NCBI GenBank assembly: GCA_944325195.1
Contig: CALUZB010000004.1
Span: forward strand, 496,001 to 560,000
Direction of reading: 5' to 3'
Origin: an uncultured Desulfovibrionaceae bacterium
GTDB taxonomy: Bacteria > Desulfobacterota > Desulfovibrionia > Desulfovibrionales > Desulfovibrionaceae
DNA: 64,000 nt
The position numbers and the translations under genes are program-made. Of this stretch, positions 1 through 8,362 are shown one piece after another; position 1 is the first letter of the stretch, and each line of letters opens with the position of its first letter. The notes beneath the pieces are model-generated. The model worked only from the letters and a program-made list of their open reading frames with translations. It made no database searches and was not told the origin of the DNA.

Positions 1-615
1 CTGACCTTCTTTTTAGACAACCTCGGCTTCAAAGTCTCCACAATCATTGCCGGGCTTGGAATAATGGGCGTTGCCGTAGGTTTGGCCGGGCAAGCCATTC
101 TGGCCGACTTCTTCTCATACCTCGTTATTTTAATCGACAAACCTTTTCAGATCGGCGACTACATCACAATCAACTCCATAGGATTAAGCGGCACAATCGA
201 GCATGTCGGATTAAAGACAACCCATATCCGGGCTCTTTCCGGCGAAGAGATTATTTGCAGTAATTCAGAGTTGACCAGGGGTTTTCTCTCCAATTTTCAC
301 GATATTCAGCAAAGACGAGTCCGTTTGCTTTTTCCCCTGCCTTTTAACCTGACTCCAGCTAAAATCGAAGAGATCTCAGCTAAAATTAAGGAAATAGTCG
401 AAGCAGACAAAGATTGCGTATTCGGAAGAGCTGTATTGCTTGATTTCGGGCCTTGGTCCATGAATTATGAGCTGGTTTATAATGTAAAGTCAGCAGACGT
501 CGTCCAGGCGTTGGCCGTTCAGCATAAAATCAATTTACAAATACTGAACTATTTCGAAGAGCAGAAAATTACTCTGGTTACCAGCCCGGCAAGCAATCCC
601 GGGCTGATCTCATAA
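1..615 (+). CDS. MscS-family mechanosensitive channel, C-terminal part
   Basis: The frame is open to the left window edge, so the gene starts outside. The visible 204 residues begin in the pore-lining helix region rich in Gly and Ala (GLGIMGVAVGLAGQAILADF), followed by the beta domain with the typical run DKPFQIGDYITI and then the mixed alpha/beta cytoplasmic vestibule domain. This order is that of MscS, an inner-membrane channel that opens under membrane tension and releases osmolytes. The transmembrane segments before the pore helix are missing, so the subfamily cannot be judged. A GC-rich inverted repeat spans the last codons (583-605) but is not followed by a T-run. The 229 bases to the convergent trpB end show no gene. 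Confidence 0.9.
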   Translation: MTFFLDNLGFKVSTIIAGLGIMGVAVGLAGQAILADFFSYLVILIDKPFQIGDYITINSIGLSGTIEHVGLKTTHIRALSGEEIICSNSELTRGFLSNFHDIQQRRVRLLFPLPFNLTPAKIEEISAKIKEIVEADKDCVFGRAVLLDFGPWSMNYELVYNVKSADVVQALAVQHKINLQILNYFEEQKITLVTSPASNPGLIS

Positions 616-844
616 ATTACCACACATGACCTGCCTCTATGTCGGCACAAGCAACCTTACGCCACATTTCACCTTCTGTGAGTTCACTTTACCAAACTGT
701 CTGACAACATAACCTGCAACCCACACTTCCGGGACAACCAGGGGAAAAGGCCGGACCATAATGCTTCATGCTGATTTGACTGAAACAGCAAGCAAGGCCG
801 TTTGCTCTGTGCAAAACGACCCTGCTTGATCACGCTTATATTCT

Positions 845-2104
845 TCACCCAAACGTCGGTTCATGTAAAAGCCGGGAAATCTGTTCCACATCCTTGTCAC
901 CGCGTCCGGACAGGCAAACCAGCACACTGGCTTCCCGGGGCATTTCCGCCGCCAGCTTCATTGCTTGGGCCAACGCATGAGAGGACTCTAAAGCAGGTAT
1001 AATTCCTTCTGTACGACTTAAAGTCAGAAAAGCGTCTATTGCTTCCTGGTCACTGGCAAGCAGATAGTCCGCTCGCCCCAGCGCCTTAAGGCTGGCGTGC
1101 TCCGGGCCTACGCCGGGGTAATCAAGCCCGGCTGAAATGGAATATACCGGGGCGACATTACCATGCTCATCTTGCAGAATAAGGCTGCGGTAGCCATGCA
1201 ATACTCCCGGCTTGCCAAAGGTAACAGTCGCCGCGTGTTCACCCAGCTTCAACCCTTTGCCGCTCGGTTCAACTCCAACCAGGCGCACAGATTCATCCTT
1301 TATAAAACCGGAAAATATGCCGATGGCATTGGAGCCGCCCCCCACACAGGCCACTATGCAATCCGGCAACTTGCCGGTCATTTCCAACATCTGCTCACGG
1401 GCTTCTTTGCCAATCACAGATTGAAATGCGCGTACCATCATCGGATAAGGATGCGGGCCTACGGCTGAACCAAGCACATAAAAGGTATTGCCTTTTTGAT
1501 CAATCCAATCTTCAATGGCTACATCCACAGCTTCCTTAAGGGTACGCTGCCCCCGAGTAACGCTTACTACCCTAGCCCCCATCATCTCCATGCGGAATAC
1601 GTTTAATGCCTGGCGCCGGGTATCTTCTTCCCCCATGTACACCACACATTCCATTCCCAGCAAGGCGGCTACAGCCGCAGTTGCCACTCCATGCTGTCCA
1701 GCCCCAGTTTCCGCTATCACTCGTTTTTTACCCATGCGTTTGGCAAGCAGAGCCTGCCCTAAGGCATTATTGACCTTATGCGCTCCAAGGTGGTTCAGAT
1801 CTTCCCGTTTCAGATAGATCTGCGCTCCGCCTATCTGGTCGGACAGGTTGCAGCAATGAAACAGCGGCGTTTTACGTCCGGAATAATTCTGGAGCAAATC
1901 GTTCAGTTCCGTTACAAAAGATGGATCTGCGCTATAATGCTGAAAAGCCTCGTTCAGCTCTTCCAGAATAGGGATTGCCGCTTCCGGCACGTACCGTCCG
2001 CCAAACTCACCAAAATATCCCAGATTGTCGGGTTGAGGGAATTCGTTAGGGTTGAAAGAAAAAATCTCTTCCCCTTTGAAAGGGGCATTTGACGACATGC
2101 ACAT
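845..2104 (-). CDS. trpB: Tryptophan synthase beta chain
   Basis: A 419-residue protein that condenses indole with L-serine to give L-tryptophan using pyridoxal phosphate. The N-terminal motif [13 protein letters not shown], the PLP-lysine segment [13 protein letters not shown], the phosphate-binding GGGSNAIG and the C-terminal LSGRGDKD are all present, and length is normal for TrpB1. The start at 2104 has AGAGGAG six bases upstream; a second ATG lies two codons in. The gene stands alone: trpA and the rest of the pathway are not adjacent, and the next gene downstream is convergent. It is preceded by a trp attenuator and a hairpin covering its ribosome-binding site, so it is probably tryptophan-controlled in its own right. 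An imperfect inverted repeat near 789-828 may end the transcript. Confidence 0.97.
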   Translation of the reverse strand: MCMSSNAPFKGEEIFSFNPNEFPQPDNLGYFGEFGGRYVPEAAIPILEELNEAFQHYSADPSFVTELNDLLQNYSGRKTPLFHCCNLSDQIGGAQIYLKREDLNHLGAHKVNNALGQALLAKRMGKKRVIAETGAGQHGVATAAVAALLGMECVVYMGEEDTRRQALNVFRMEMMGARVVSVTRGQRTLKEAVDVAIEDWIDQKGNTFYVLGSAVGPHPYPMMVRAFQSVIGKEAREQMLEMTGKLPDCIVACVGGGSNAIGIFSGFIKDESVRLVGVEPSGKGLKLGEHAATVTFGKPGVLHGYRSLILQDEHGNVAPVYSISAGLDYPGVGPEHASLKALGRADYLLASDQEAIDAFLTLSRTEGIIPALESSHALAQAMKLAAEMPREASVLVCLSGRGDKDVEQISRLLHEPTFG

Positions 2105-2110
2105 AAAAAA

Positions 2111-2140
2111 CTCCTCTGAATGCTTGTTGCAGCAGAGGAG
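2111..2140 (-). promoter_or_regulatory. Hairpin that masks the trpB ribosome-binding site
   Basis: On the transcribed strand CTCCTCTG (2140-2133) is the exact complement of CAGAGGAG (2118-2111), with a 14-base loop. The right arm is the trpB Shine-Dalgarno sequence, followed by TTTTTT and the ATG. The hairpin could sequester the site or act as a second weak terminator. The left arm can also pair with GCAGAGG in the 5' arm of the upstream attenuator terminator, which would free the ribosome-binding site. Function is inferred from complementarity only. Confidence 0.6.
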
Positions 2141-2147
2141 CTCAAAT

Positions 2148-2181
2148 AAAAAATCGCGGTCAGAGAACCTCTGCCGCGATT
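2148..2181 (-). terminator. trp attenuator (intrinsic terminator)
   Basis: AATCGCGG (2181-2174) pairs with CCGCGATT (2159-2152), with an inner CAGAG/CTCTG extension and a three-base GTT loop (one unpaired A), followed by six T (2153-2148). It lies between the tandem-Trp leader peptide and trpB. The 5' arm can instead pair with GCCGCG..ATT (2217-2207), which overlaps the leader stop codon, giving the alternative antiterminator required for ribosome-mediated attenuation. Confidence 0.88.
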
Positions 2182-2208
2182 AATGCCAAGATATACGCCT
2201 GAAACAAA

Positions 2209-2301
2209 TCACGCGGCCCGAATATAATTCGGGCGCCACCAGTTACCCGCCATCAAAGGCAGATTTAAAACAGCTGATGATTTGTAATAGTTGGATTTCA
2301 T
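2209..2301 (-). CDS. trpL: trp leader peptide with tandem Trp codons
   Basis: An open frame of 30 codons ends in TGA at 2211-2209 and carries two adjacent TGG codons (2241-2236). Its last 14 residues are MAGNWWRPNYIRAA. Two starts are possible: ATG at 2301, which sits at the expected transcription start of the promoter below and would make a leaderless message, or ATG at 2253. Neither has a good Shine-Dalgarno sequence, which favours the leaderless reading. An 8-bp stem (2234-2227 with 2223-2216) begins just after the Trp codons. A ribosome stalled there would block this stem and release the downstream arm to form the antiterminator; a ribosome reaching TGA would cover that arm and permit termination. 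This is the logic of the classical trp attenuator. Confidence 0.82.
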   Translation of the reverse strand: MKSNYYKSSAVLNLPLMAGNWWRPNYIRAA

Positions 2302-2307
2302 GCGTTC

Positions 2308-2335
2308 AATATACCCATGTAAATTATCTTGTCAA
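2308..2335 (-). promoter_or_regulatory. Promoter of the trp leader and trpB
   Basis: TTGACA (2335-2330), a 16-base spacer and TATATT (2313-2308) form a strong sigma-70 type promoter on the minus strand. The expected start point, about seven bases after the -10 box, falls on the ATG at 2301. It lies just beyond the tonB stop codon, so trpB has a promoter separate from the corrinoid operon. Confidence 0.75.
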
Positions 2336-2342
2336 CCCTTTA

Positions 2343-2993
2343 TTATTCTAAGCGAAATTCCACAGGCAGCAGCCGCTCGCTTTGCACAGGCTTCCCCGCT
2401 CGCACAGCCGGTGAAAACCGCCATTTTCCCACTGTATCCAGTGCGCTTTGATCAAGCAAGGAGTAACCGCTGGAATGCTGAACACTTACAGAGACGGGAA
2501 TGCCGTCCGCCGCCACCACGACTTTAAGCACAACTGTTCCTTGCTGCCCGCGTTTGCGGGCAATGAGGGGATAAGGCGGTTTGGGGTTATGCGCCAAAAC
2601 CATCGCCGGGGTTTCCCCAGTCGCGCCACCGGCTAAACCGGCTCCTTTCACACCGCTCGCTTGCCCTGTTGTCTTTTTGTGTTGACTCCTTCGACCGTCA
2701 GAATTCCCTTCCCCCCTGCTCTGCGGATAATCCGATTTGTCTGTGCTCCTTTCCCTATTGAAAGCATTCTTATGCGGATTCCCGGCAATCCCGTCGGAAG
2801 AGCCCGCTTGCTCAACAGCTAAAGGAGCCGCCTCAAATCGGATTTCTATCCCTGCTTGCGCAGAGGGCGCTTCACCCATAAAATTCAACGTCAGGCCAGT
2901 CCGTAAGGTTAAAAAGAGCAGGGCATGGAGCATAGCAGCCGTAATCCAGCAGATCAAATATAAACGGTGTGCTTTTGTACCACACATCATCAC
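2343..2993 (-). CDS. tonB: TonB energy-transducing protein
   Basis: A 216-residue protein with one N-terminal membrane anchor (about residues 10-32), a hydrophilic linker rich in Gly, Ser and Lys, and a C-terminal TonB domain (about 135-216) with YPLIARKRGQQGTVVLKVVV and SSGYSLLDQSALDTVGKWRF. It transmits proton-motive-force energy from ExbB/ExbD to outer-membrane receptors. The start is GTG at 2993, overlapping the exbD stop by four bases. It is the last gene of the riboswitch-controlled corrinoid operon, so it is probably a TonB dedicated to the BtuB receptor encoded in the same transcript. Confidence 0.92.
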   Translation of the reverse strand: MMMCGTKAHRLYLICWITAAMLHALLFLTLRTGLTLNFMGEAPSAQAGIEIRFEAAPLAVEQAGSSDGIAGNPHKNAFNRERSTDKSDYPQSRGEGNSDGRRSQHKKTTGQASGVKGAGLAGGATGETPAMVLAHNPKPPYPLIARKRGQQGTVVLKVVVAADGIPVSVSVQHSSGYSLLDQSALDTVGKWRFSPAVRAGKPVQSERLLPVEFRLE

Positions 2994-3457
2994 CGCGCGC
3001 CTGCTCCAAAGTCCTCATGAGTTTCCACGCCCGGAGATATGCCTAACCTCAGCCCCGACGATGGCGCCGCCTGCAAGGCAATTTCCGTTACCCCCGCTTC
3101 ATTCAGCAGATCCAGCACCCGATACAGGGTCTGATAGTCCAGTTTGCCATCCGCATAAACTTTAACGGAAGGCGGGTGACCACTATTAACAGCATCTGCT
3201 TGTAAAGCTTCAACCAACTCGGATTCCGTTACCGGGAACTTATTCAAATACATACTGCCGTTGGCCGTTATTGAAAGGCTCAACGCCTCTAACTTTATCG
3301 GTTGAGCACGGCTTGATTCCGGCAAATTCAGCCTGGCGGCCTTATCCACCGACATAGTCAGCATCGCATACACAAAAAACACCAGGACCAGAAAGACTAT
3401 GTCCAGCAACGGCATCATTTCCACTCTTGCCCTGTGATGCTGGCGGGGCAATTTCAT
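2990..3457 (-). CDS. exbD: ExbD-type biopolymer transporter
   Basis: A 155-residue protein with a short basic cytoplasmic N terminus, a single membrane helix with the essential Asp (LLDIVFLVLVFFVY, about residues 17-30) and a periplasmic C-terminal domain. This is the ExbD/TolR fold that works with ExbB to use the proton gradient. Start and stop overlap their neighbours (ATGA with exbB, GTGA with tonB), so the three are translationally coupled. Its place beside TonB rather than Pal or TolB argues for ExbD rather than TolR. Confidence 0.9.
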   Translation of the reverse strand: MKLPRQHHRARVEMMPLLDIVFLVLVFFVYAMLTMSVDKAARLNLPESSRAQPIKLEALSLSITANGSMYLNKFPVTESELVEALQADAVNSGHPPSVKVYADGKLDYQTLYRVLDLLNEAGVTEIALQAAPSSGLRLGISPGVETHEDFGAGAR

Positions 3458-4074
3458 TGCTGCTTACACTCAACTTTATCCTGCAGCATCTCCAGTCGGG
3501 TGGCATAGCTTTCCAGGATGTCCTGAGCGCTTTCAATGCGCGAATTGAAATAATTAAATGGAAACAGAGCGCCAATGGAAATGATCAAGCCGGCGGCCGT
3601 GGTTATCAGGGCTTGCGCTATCCCGCCGATTACCGCGTGCGGGTCGTCTGTCCCGGACTGAGCCAGCATATCGAATGAGCTGATAATGCCGGTTACAGTG
3701 CCGAGAATGCCCAGCATTGGAGCGGCGGTAATAATTGTATCAAGAATGCCCATACCGCGCCGCATTCTTTGCACTTCAAGCAAAGCCGCCGCCTCCATAG
3801 CCTTGGTCATTGAAAACCGACTCTGAACAAGGCCGCAAAGAAGCATACGTGTTACTGCGCCGCCCGCCTCCGGGTGTTTCAACCCGATTTCAGAAAGGCA
3901 AGCATCTTCTTTATCCCGACACTCATTCAATAACTTTTCGGCAGCTTTCCGATCATGTTCCACATTAAAGCTGCGCCAGAACCAGGCTCTTTCCAACACT
4001 ACTGTCAAAGCTGTAATAGAACAAAGCAGCAACGGCCACATTACCGGACCGCCGGATTGAAAGAGTTCCCACAT
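3454..4074 (-). CDS. exbB: ExbB-type MotA/TolQ/ExbB proton channel
   Basis: A 206-residue inner-membrane protein with three hydrophobic segments (about residues 10-30, 100-130 and 150-175) and the conserved run LGILGTVTGIISSFDML of the ExbB/TolQ family. With ExbD it forms the proton channel that energises TonB. It starts ten bases after the cbiZ stop and overlaps exbD by ATGA, placing it within the corrinoid operon. Confidence 0.92.
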   Translation of the reverse strand: MWELFQSGGPVMWPLLLCSITALTVVLERAWFWRSFNVEHDRKAAEKLLNECRDKEDACLSEIGLKHPEAGGAVTRMLLCGLVQSRFSMTKAMEAAALLEVQRMRRGMGILDTIITAAPMLGILGTVTGIISSFDMLAQSGTDDPHAVIGGIAQALITTAAGLIISIGALFPFNYFNSRIESAQDILESYATRLEMLQDKVECKQQ

Positions 4075-4083
4075 GGATATACC

Positions 4084-5334
4084 TCATATATTCAAATCAC
4101 CACGCCTGAGCAAACCGTAAACCAAGGCGTTCAGAGATGCCAACAGGGTTGGGTCAACCCGCGCGTCTTCCAGAACCGGCTCAATGCGGCTTATCCGCTC
4201 CCCGGCCAGCTTTGAAGCAACCAGCAGATTCCAGTCTGCAAGAGCAGCCGCTCCAACCGGAACCAGTCCCCGCGAGACAGCATCACTGTGGGCCAAAGCC
4301 ATAGCCGTAAATTCCATATAATAAGGGTCAGACAACAGCAGCAGCAAAGCATCAGCCAAGCACTGCTTTGCAGCCGCATCCCGGATTTTCGGAGAGTTGA
4401 GCACTAGCTGACGCACATCCACGCGGCGCTCCGCCAGCCGCTCCAGTATATCTCTGTCGGCAGTCAGGTTATTCTGTTTTTCCACAGCATCGATAACCGC
4501 CTGATAAACCGCTCTGCCGGTCAACTCGCCCAGCTTGGTATGCGGCCCGGCCATTGTTGCCGGGGCGCCCTCCCCAGCCACGACGATAATATTGTCGGTG
4601 CCTGTGCCGGTGGCCGCTTTTCCGCTGTAACTGCTGCGCACATCCAGGTCTTGCAGAGCGGCGGTTTTGGCTTCTGTAGCCACAATTATCATCTGGCACA
4701 TGGCCGCTGCGGAAAGATGCCGCGAGCTTAGAATAATCAGGTTAATCGTGCCTGGCTCCCAAAATCCGCCCGGGTCGTGTCCAACCCGCACGGCATTGGT
4801 TTCCACTCCAGCAGTGGCAAGTACCCCCAGCCTTATTTCACAACCGTTCTCCGTGGCGTTTGTTTCCACATAAGCATATCGGCCAACATCCGCACCGGTA
4901 TATAAAAAACTGCTGACGGCCGGGTCAAGCTGCAGCAGACGCATACAGTTCAGGTTCATTTGCTCCAGCCCCAGCGTATGGGCTGTCTGCCAGCTCTCCG
5001 GCGGACTATAATGATTACCCACAGTCAGCACGCCGGATTGCCAGCCATGCAGAGTGGAGAGCACCTGCTGGGGCTGCCGGAACTTAATCAGCAAAGATTT
5101 GGCAGGACGCCCGAATTGTATTTCCTCGGTCAACCAGGCCTCCCGAACATAACCAAAGCCGATTTTGAGAGCAGTTTCCGCCAACACCCGGTTATTTTCC
5201 TCTGAGAATATGCGGGAAGAACCGAATTCCGCGTGAACAGGGCGAGCGCTCTGAACAAACAGAACACCCGCCGCAATCAGAATTACGATCAGTTTGGCGT
5301 TTATCCGCCCGGCCAGACATAAAAGGATATTCAC
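4084..5334 (-). CDS. cbiZ: Exported adenosylcobinamide amidohydrolase (CbiZ family)
   Basis: A 416-residue protein whose middle (about residues 160-290) carries CbiZ motifs: TAGVETNAVRVGHD, GTINLIILSSRHLS, a TEAKTAALQDLDVRSSYSG segment and ATGTGTDNIIVVAG. CbiZ cleaves the aminopropanol arm of adenosylcobinamide to give adenosylcobyric acid and so salvages incomplete or foreign corrinoids. Unlike the usual cytoplasmic enzyme of about 220 residues, this one begins with a charged stretch and a hydrophobic segment ending near residue 35 (VHAEF), a likely signal peptide, and has about 120 extra C-terminal residues. It would therefore act in the periplasm, between BtuB and BtuF. The start is GTG, three bases after btuB. 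Confidence 0.85.
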   Translation of the reverse strand: MNILLCLAGRINAKLIVILIAAGVLFVQSARPVHAEFGSSRIFSEENNRVLAETALKIGFGYVREAWLTEEIQFGRPAKSLLIKFRQPQQVLSTLHGWQSGVLTVGNHYSPPESWQTAHTLGLEQMNLNCMRLLQLDPAVSSFLYTGADVGRYAYVETNATENGCEIRLGVLATAGVETNAVRVGHDPGGFWEPGTINLIILSSRHLSAAAMCQMIIVATEAKTAALQDLDVRSSYSGKAATGTGTDNIIVVAGEGAPATMAGPHTKLGELTGRAVYQAVIDAVEKQNNLTADRDILERLAERRVDVRQLVLNSPKIRDAAAKQCLADALLLLLSDPYYMEFTAMALAHSDAVSRGLVPVGAAALADWNLLVASKLAGERISRIEPVLEDARVDPTLLASLNALVYGLLRRGDLNI

Positions 5335-5337
5335 CGC

Positions 5338-7329
5338 CTAGAACTCATATTGCAGACCAAGGTAAAATGAACGCCCCGGCATGGGATAGGCGAAAATGGT
5401 CTGATAGTCCTCATCAAAGATATTTCTGACTTCGCCTTTCACGCTGAGTGTTCCTGCATTTTCAAAGTTATATATGCTTTTGCTCACAAACAAGTCAACC
5501 ACTGTAGTCGGACCGACGGTTACAGGGCCCCCATCCAGCCAATAATTCGCGGCCGTGCCGAAATCCGTCTGCTTCTGCTTACCGTAATAAGTGAACCTTA
5601 AATCTGCCGTCATTCCCCAATCAGGCTGCTCGAAATTCACACCATAAGCAATGTCATGCCGACTCACGTTTTCCAGCCTGTTCCCATTTTCATCTTCATA
5701 CTTGAAAAGTGTAGTCATATTTAAATAAGGACGCAAGGTAAACGGCCAGTCGAACAGTTCCCCCAAATCGTAGCCGGCCTGCACTTCCAGACCCTGGAAT
5801 CTGGATTTGCCGTCAAGGTTATAATACTGGCTGTCCCAACCGACTCGCCGGGTGGCGATTTTATTTTCATAGTCGGTTCGGAAATAAGTCAGGCCCAGAT
5901 TGAGCGTGTTTTTATTTATCTCAAAGCCGATATCCCAACTTCTGCCCTCCTCCGGCTTCAAGTCGGAATTACCCAGATAATTAGCCCAGCCGGAGTCAAA
6001 TCCCAACATCTCCTGCGCCTGCGGAACCCGATAGGATTCACCGTAATTAGTGCGCAAAGTCAGCCAGTCAAGCGGGTTCACGGCCAGACCTATACTGGGA
6101 GTGGTATGGTTCAGGTCGGCGTTTTCCCCCTCATAGCGCAAGTCATAGTCATCATAACGCACCCCACCGGACAAAACCAGCAATTCATCCATAAATGCAA
6201 GCTTGGCCAGCAGAAAAGCGCCGGTGTTATAATATTTATTCCGCTGCTGACTGGTAATAACATCCGTATCGTAATAGAGGTAATCCACTCCCCCGGTCAG
6301 GGTGAGGAACTGCTTGTTCCAACTTACCTGCCCCTGCACGCCCTGATAATCAGTTTCCGATTCGTAACGCCCCAACCCCATGGGATTGGGATCTTCACTC
6401 AAATAATTATCCTGCCCATTAAAATAACGGGCCTTCCACTTAAGCCCCAAATCGGAATAACCACCGTCATAGATGAAGTCCATGGAGTAATTATTACGGT
6501 CGGTGTAAGACAAAAGATCATTTTGCCGAAGTTCATTGGGTGCTCCGGCCTTTTCATTACGTACCCCCAGCATAATCATGCCCAACCGGTTTTCCGGATT
6601 GAAGCTGTAACCCAGATTAAGCGAATAACCCAACCGGTAATCGTTGCCGGTATTATGATAAGTATGTCCACCGCCGGTTTTGTAATCGTGCGCAGTCAAC
6701 CAGGATACTCCACCGGAAAAATCAACTCCAAGCCCTTGGGCGGCCAGTTCCGCCTGGGTTTTATAGGTATCCCAGCTTCCCCCCCCGGCCTCAAGGCGCC
6801 CGGCATACTTCTTAGCCTCGCCGGAAGCATCCGGACCCGGCCCCCGTTTGGTGATTATATTGATTACCCCGCCGATGGCCGAACTGCCGTATTGAACAGA
6901 GCCGGGACCACGGATAATTTCAATCCGTTCAATATTGACCATGGGAACCATGGAAAGATTATCCGTGCCTATTCTCCGCCCGTCTATCAATACCAGCACA
7001 GAGCCCTGCAGGTCATTTCCCATGACTGAAGAACGCACGCCTCTTATAGCTACCTGCCCCAATCCCTCATTTCCGGAATATGAGTTCACCTGAATACCAT
7101 AATTGCGCAACAGACCGCCCAAATCATTGTATTGATTTTTGGCAATTTCCTCCTGGGGGATAATCGTTACTGACTGAGTTACAGAACGCGCCGGTTCCTC
7201 AACCCGTCCGGCTGTAACCACCACCTTATCAAGAATTTCAGGCTCCTGCCCCCAGGCAGTGGCTGCCCCAAACAAAACCGCTGCAAGACTTAGCCCCACC
7301 AACACTCCGCTTTTGATGCTTCCTTTCAT
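5338..7329 (-). CDS. btuB: TonB-dependent outer-membrane corrinoid receptor (BtuB-like)
   Basis: A 663-residue protein with a cleavable signal peptide ending near AWGQ, a TonB-box-like stretch (DKVVVTAGR), a plug domain (about 45-165, including GPGSVQYGSSAIGGVINIITKRG) and a beta-barrel ending in aromatic Phe (YLGLQYEF), as expected for an outer-membrane porin-like receptor. Substrate is inferred from the operon: a cobalamin riboswitch, BtuCDF, CbiZ and TonB/ExbBD. AGGA lies upstream of the ATG. A heme or siderophore ligand cannot be excluded from sequence alone. Confidence 0.9.
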   Translation of the reverse strand: MKGSIKSGVLVGLSLAAVLFGAATAWGQEPEILDKVVVTAGRVEEPARSVTQSVTIIPQEEIAKNQYNDLGGLLRNYGIQVNSYSGNEGLGQVAIRGVRSSVMGNDLQGSVLVLIDGRRIGTDNLSMVPMVNIERIEIIRGPGSVQYGSSAIGGVINIITKRGPGPDASGEAKKYAGRLEAGGGSWDTYKTQAELAAQGLGVDFSGGVSWLTAHDYKTGGGHTYHNTGNDYRLGYSLNLGYSFNPENRLGMIMLGVRNEKAGAPNELRQNDLLSYTDRNNYSMDFIYDGGYSDLGLKWKARYFNGQDNYLSEDPNPMGLGRYESETDYQGVQGQVSWNKQFLTLTGGVDYLYYDTDVITSQQRNKYYNTGAFLLAKLAFMDELLVLSGGVRYDDYDLRYEGENADLNHTTPSIGLAVNPLDWLTLRTNYGESYRVPQAQEMLGFDSGWANYLGNSDLKPEEGRSWDIGFEINKNTLNLGLTYFRTDYENKIATRRVGWDSQYYNLDGKSRFQGLEVQAGYDLGELFDWPFTLRPYLNMTTLFKYEDENGNRLENVSRHDIAYGVNFEQPDWGMTADLRFTYYGKQKQTDFGTAANYWLDGGPVTVGPTTVVDLFVSKSIYNFENAGTLSVKGEVRNIFDEDYQTIFAYPMPGRSFYLGLQYEF

Positions 7330-7349
7330 AATTCATTCCTAATCTTAAG

Positions 7350-8348
7350 TTAAAAGGCGCTGCCGCCTTTATTACAGCGAAATAAAATCCACAGAAAAAA
7401 AGGAGCCCCGATCAACGCAGTCACTATGCCGATGGGCAGTTCTGCCGGAGCCAGAACAGAACGGGCAACCAGATCGCAAAGAGCGAGAAAGCACCCGCCA
7501 CCCAAAAAAACAGCCACCGACAGAGAGCGATGCGTTACAGCGCTCCCCAGCCAGAGTCTGCAAAAATGCGGGACCATCAGCCCGACAAACCCGATTGGCC
7601 CGGCCACAGATACAATTGCCGCTACCAACAAGGAACTCACACCGAATAACTGCAACTTCACCGATTTTACTTCCACCCCCCGGCTCGCAGCCAATTCCTC
7701 ACCAACAAGCAACAGATCTATTTCCGAAGCAAGCCGACGCAAAAACAGAGCGCAGGCCAGAACTACGAAACACAAATCCGGCAGGCGGAGCAAATCCAGG
7801 CCGGTAAGCGACCCCATCAACCAGTGCATTATCCGCAGGGCGTCGTAAGAGGCGCTTAGATATTGAATAAACATAACCAGACTGGAAAAAAAGAAGTTGA
7901 TAATCACCCCGGCCAGCAACATTACAGGGGTGGAAAAACCGCCCCGGGCCCGGGTGATCAGGTAAACCAGCAGCATGGAAACCAGACTGCCGGCAAACGC
8001 GGCCCCCATGCCCCCCAAGCTTGCCAGCAGTCCCCCGCCGCCAGCCGCGCCCAGACCGAAAAACAGGGCGGCCCCAAACGACGCTCCGCTGGAAGCCCCC
8101 AAAGTAAACGGGCTGGCCAGAGGGTTCCTGAACATGGCCTGAAATACCATGCCCGCCATGGACAAACCAGCTCCGGCCAAGAACGCCGCGACAACCCGGG
8201 GCATACGCGCCCGCCAAAAGACCTCGGCATCCGGGCTTCCCCACTTAAAGATTGCATCCGGAGCAATAAAACTCATACCCCCGAACATGGACAACCCGGT
8301 GAGCAGAATACAAATGCCGCCTAGCCATAAAATTTTCTTCCGCAGCAT
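7350..8348 (-). CDS. btuC: Corrinoid ABC transporter permease
   Basis: A FecCD/BtuC-family permease of 332 residues from ATG 8348, with about ten hydrophobic segments and the family signatures PRVVAAFLAGAGLSMAGMVFQAMFRNPLASPFTLG and VAGPIGFVGLMVPHFCR. It forms the inner-membrane channel that moves corrinoid delivered by BtuF. An in-frame TTG at 8384 would add 12 residues and overlap btuD, but the ATG has GGGG eight bases upstream and begins with a typical basic-plus-hydrophobic N terminus, so I prefer it. Confidence 0.92.
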   Translation of the reverse strand: MLRKKILWLGGICILLTGLSMFGGMSFIAPDAIFKWGSPDAEVFWRARMPRVVAAFLAGAGLSMAGMVFQAMFRNPLASPFTLGASSGASFGAALFFGLGAAGGGGLLASLGGMGAAFAGSLVSMLLVYLITRARGGFSTPVMLLAGVIINFFFSSLVMFIQYLSASYDALRIMHWLMGSLTGLDLLRLPDLCFVVLACALFLRRLASEIDLLLVGEELAASRGVEVKSVKLQLFGVSSLLVAAIVSVAGPIGFVGLMVPHFCRLWLGSAVTHRSLSVAVFLGGGCFLALCDLVARSVLAPAELPIGIVTALIGAPFFLWILFRCNKGGSAF

Positions 8349-8362
8349 AACCTTCGCCCCGC

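Noticed and set aside
6106-7029. 307-codon open frame on the plus strand
   Set aside because: It lies wholly antisense to btuB, which has clear motifs, signal peptide and operon context; the antisense protein has no family features.
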